This document shows positions 26,979-28,869 of a DNA stretch of 28,869 bases, piece by piece. A program made the position numbers and the translations under genes. A model generated the notes under the pieces. That model was given only the letters and a program-made list of their open reading frames with translations. It searched no databases and was not told the DNA's origin. The DNA comes from Basidiobolus meristosporus CBS 931.73 (taxonomy: Eukaryota; Basidiobolomycota; Basidiobolomycetes; Basidiobolales; Basidiobolaceae). Position 1 is the stretch's first letter. Each line of letters opens with the position of its first letter. The stretch covers positions 1-28,869 of the forward strand of contig MCFE01000876.1 in the NCBI GenBank assembly GCA_002104905.1, in the 5' to 3' direction.

Positions 26979-28118
26979 TCAAGCCTCTGCCCATCCACTA
27001 AGGTCATCTCTAGCAACAATCAGGTACTTTTTTGATCCAGCTGTTGGCATGTGGACAAGGTCAATACCAACCTTTTGCCATAGACAGATTGTGTAAGTAG
27101 GATGCAGTGGTTCTTCATAACGCTTGGAGGATCTCTTCTGGCAGGCTACACATGACTCAACAAAGTGTTGGATATCATAGTACATGTTTTCCCAGTAGTA
27201 CCTCTGAGCTGTAGTATTGTATGTGGCTTCTTGTCCTCTATGTCCTCCTGGTTCTCCTTGGTGGATACTTGTCATGATGTTCAGTTGCTCTTGAGGGGTA
27301 GTGACTACTCTTCTTGGCATAAGACCAGGCTTCACTTGCTTAAAGAGAAGATCATCTTCAAGATAGTAGTGGTGTGCCTTCTTTCTGAGTTTTCTAAACT
27401 CCTGAATATCCATCCAACTAGGTTTCTTAAATGTCCTTAGATATTCCTTGATCAGACTCCAGGTAGTTCTCTCTTGGTCTTTGATGGCAATCTGTCGGAT
27501 CTCTGCATCAATAATATCTTCAAAGCGAGGGTCCAAGTCTTCAAATAATTGTGGTCCCTTCCTGGAGAGTGCGTCAGTCACAACATTTGTCTTGCCAGGA
27601 ATATGTCTGACCTCAAAGTCAAACATTTTCAGCCATGCCATCCATCGGTTTGTGGTATCATCAGGTAGGTCAGGCTTGTTGATCATTCCTATAAGGGGCT
27701 TGGCATCTGTCTCCAGGATAAAATGTGTCATGTAGAGTTGTGACTTCAGTTTCCTCAGCATCTTCACAACTCCTAGTAGTTCTCTCTTAATCTGTGAGTA
27801 TCTTTGCTCTCTAGGAGAGAACAGGCAGCTCTCATATCTGCAGGCATAGCGGTTGCCATCTTCATCATCTTGTCCAAGTAGTGCTCCAGCTCCTATAGGG
27901 CTTGCATCCACTGTCAAAATAGGTGGGCATTCAGTGTTTTGATAGTCAAGAGGTCTTAGAACTGGTGGAGATACTAAGGCCTCTTTCAGTAACTGCATGG
28001 CTTCTTCTTGCTCTTCTCCCCAGATAAATGGGGTATTCTTTCTCTGTAGTCGGTAGATTGGTTCTGCTATCTCAGAAAATCTTGGGATCCAGATCCTAAA
28101 GAACCCACAAGCTGCCAC
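26979..28118 (-). CDS. RNase H and integrase N-terminal half of gypsy-3
   Basis: A 379-codon frame. RNase H keeps its acidic residues: D71 (T-V-D-A-S), E113 (K-R-E-L-L-G), D138 (L-E-T-D-A-K) and D182 (T-D-A-L-S-R). The integrase zinc domain follows, with H286, H293, C323 and C326, then the first catalytic Asp D353 (V-G-I-D-L-V-H-M). The frame ends in W-A-E-A followed by TGA where gypsy-1 and gypsy-2 have a Gln codon. Apart from that stop the RNase H-integrase region is intact with the next frame. The start is an internal Met; upstream coding continues after single-base indels near 28149 and 28258. Confidence 0.9.
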   Translation of the reverse strand: MAACGFFRIWIPRFSEIAEPIYRLQRKNTPFIWGEEQEEAMQLLKEALVSPPVLRPLDYQNTECPPILTVDASPIGAGALLGQDDEDGNRYACRYESCLFSPREQRYSQIKRELLGVVKMLRKLKSQLYMTHFILETDAKPLIGMINKPDLPDDTTNRWMAWLKMFDFEVRHIPGKTNVVTDALSRKGPQLFEDLDPRFEDIIDAEIRQIAIKDQERTTWSLIKEYLRTFKKPSWMDIQEFRKLRKKAHHYYLEDDLLFKQVKPGLMPRRVVTTPQEQLNIMTSIHQGEPGGHRGQEATYNTTAQRYYWENMYYDIQHFVESCVACQKRSSKRYEEPLHPTYTICLWQKVGIDLVHMPTAGSKKYLIVARDDLSGWAEA

Positions 28119-28869
28119 AAAGCCACGAGCTTGTGTTAGATTTGTGGGGTAGGCCAGTTACATATCTTTTGTGTCTTGGAGTCTCCAGGTGAACGACCAA
28201 AGGTGTTGCATTTTTGTCCAACAATGGATATCTCTGATACACCAAAGCTGCTTTTCTCCACCACTGATGGTGAGTCCAGCTTCTTCTATGGCTCCTAATA
28301 TGGCATCATTGTCTGATATATGATCATAGACAAACTTTCTTACTCCAGGCATAACTTCAGTAGTGTCTTGGATTTTTGGTCCTTTGATGCCTATGTCATC
28401 AACAAAGACAGCAAGTTTCTCAGGTATAAACTGGTATAGCACATTCACCATGGATCTCTGGAACTGAGCCACGGAGTTTGTAGCCCCTTGGCTGAGTCTT
28501 GTTATCCTTAATAGTCCAAATGGTGTCTGTAGTGCAAACATATCTCTTGATGTCTCATCAAGGGGAATCTGGTCATATCCTGAGTAGAGATCATATGTTG
28601 AGTAGATGGAGTGCCACTAAAGCTTTCTGCAAAGTCATCAATAGAGGGAGGTATAGCAGCATCTCTGATAGTGACAGCATTTGCAGGTTGCATGTCTTGA
28701 ATGAATCGGAGCTTTCCATTCTTCTTTTTGGTCACAAACCATCTGTTAGCATAGGGTCCATGGCAAGGTTCTAGGATACCAGCTTCTATCTTCTTCTTAA
28801 GTAGGTCATGCACATCAGCTTGGAGTCCTCTGGGCAGTGGGTAAGGCTTAAATGACCAGGGTGTGTGGG
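28119..28869 (-). pseudogene. Reverse transcriptase of gypsy-3, two or three single-base indels, partial
   Basis: The fingers (28508-28813) carry L-L-K-K-K-I-E-A-G-I-L-E-P and F-V-T-K-K-K-N-G-K-L. A one-base loss near 28613 (GTGCCACT where gypsy-1 has GTGGCCACT) moves the first catalytic block, S-T-Y-D-L-Y-S-G, into another frame. The next open piece (28158-28541) has L-S-Q-G-A-T-N-S and the F-V-D-D box (D48/D49). One extra C near 28258 and one missing C near 28149 shift the rest. All catalytic residues are encoded. The homologous region in gypsy-1 shows that the domain begins beyond the right edge. Confidence 0.85.

Larger units (their letters stand above)
25088..28869 (-). mobile_element. 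Ty3/gypsy retrotransposon gypsy-3, best preserved, runs off the right edge
   Basis: Contains the complete 3' LTR, polypurine tract, integrase, RNase H and most of reverse transcriptase on the minus strand. Protease, gag and 5' LTR are beyond 28869. Only a few lesions are visible: a TGA in the integrase (26979-26981), single-base changes near 28149, 28258 and 28613. It has no internal insertion, unlike gypsy-1 and gypsy-2, and keeps the Arg codon lost in both. Confidence 0.9.

Noticed and set aside
1-28869. Host protein-coding genes, tRNA or rRNA genes
   Set aside because: All longer open frames are explained by retroelement or transposase domains or by their shadows; no tRNA cloverleaf or rRNA segment was recognised.

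Overview
The window is a block of fungal repeat DNA with no host gene that I can support. Almost every base belongs to LTR retrotransposons, solo LTRs, foldback DNA elements or a decayed DNA transposase. The Ty3/gypsy pol type (GPY/F module, no chromodomain), the Ty1/copia pol and a TNP2-like transposase remnant together suggest a TE-rich fungus, probably a basidiomycete. That is inference from protein style; no rRNA, tRNA or host gene is present to confirm it.

Layout: gypsy-1 (1-8473, minus strand) has a 3' LTR at the left edge, then PPT, integrase, RNase H, reverse transcriptase, protease, gag and a 5' LTR. Its 3' UTR holds a 388-bp solo LTR and its 5' LTR holds an 802-bp solo LTR. From 8474 to 13410 lies a plus-strand Ty1/copia element whose 5' end is missing. 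It starts at the end of a gag zinc knuckle exactly where the gypsy-1 LTR ends, and finishes with a 348-bp LTR. It carries a solo LTR (copy A) and a short foldback element. From 13411 to 22570 lies gypsy-2 (minus), which begins in mid-integrase at the copia LTR end and runs to a 5' LTR with an internal tandem duplication. Two more copies (B, C) of the copy-A solo LTR interrupt it, and B contains a 734-bp near-perfect palindromic foldback element. From 22571 to 25087 is an island: a gag-like fragment, a plus-strand TNP2-like transposase remnant split by a second foldback element, and a second gag-like copy. Gypsy-3 (25088 to the right edge, minus) is the best preserved element.

Insertion order read from the junctions: the gag-like sequence was hit by gypsy-2, gypsy-2 by copia, copia by gypsy-1, and the gypsy-1 LTR by a related solo LTR. 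This predicts that the sequence left of base 1 holds the rest of the gypsy-1 LTR, then the copia 5' part, then the gypsy-2 integrase end and 3' LTR, then the rest of the gag-like gene.

The most interesting signals are heat-shock-element arrays at a fixed 34-37 bp from the TATA box in five LTRs; a foldback family with 3-bp target duplications; a mosaic 3' LTR with two promoter modules; inactivating changes shared by gypsy-1 and gypsy-2, which suggest amplification of an already defective lineage; and CCCCT-rich arrays in the A/B/C solo LTR family.
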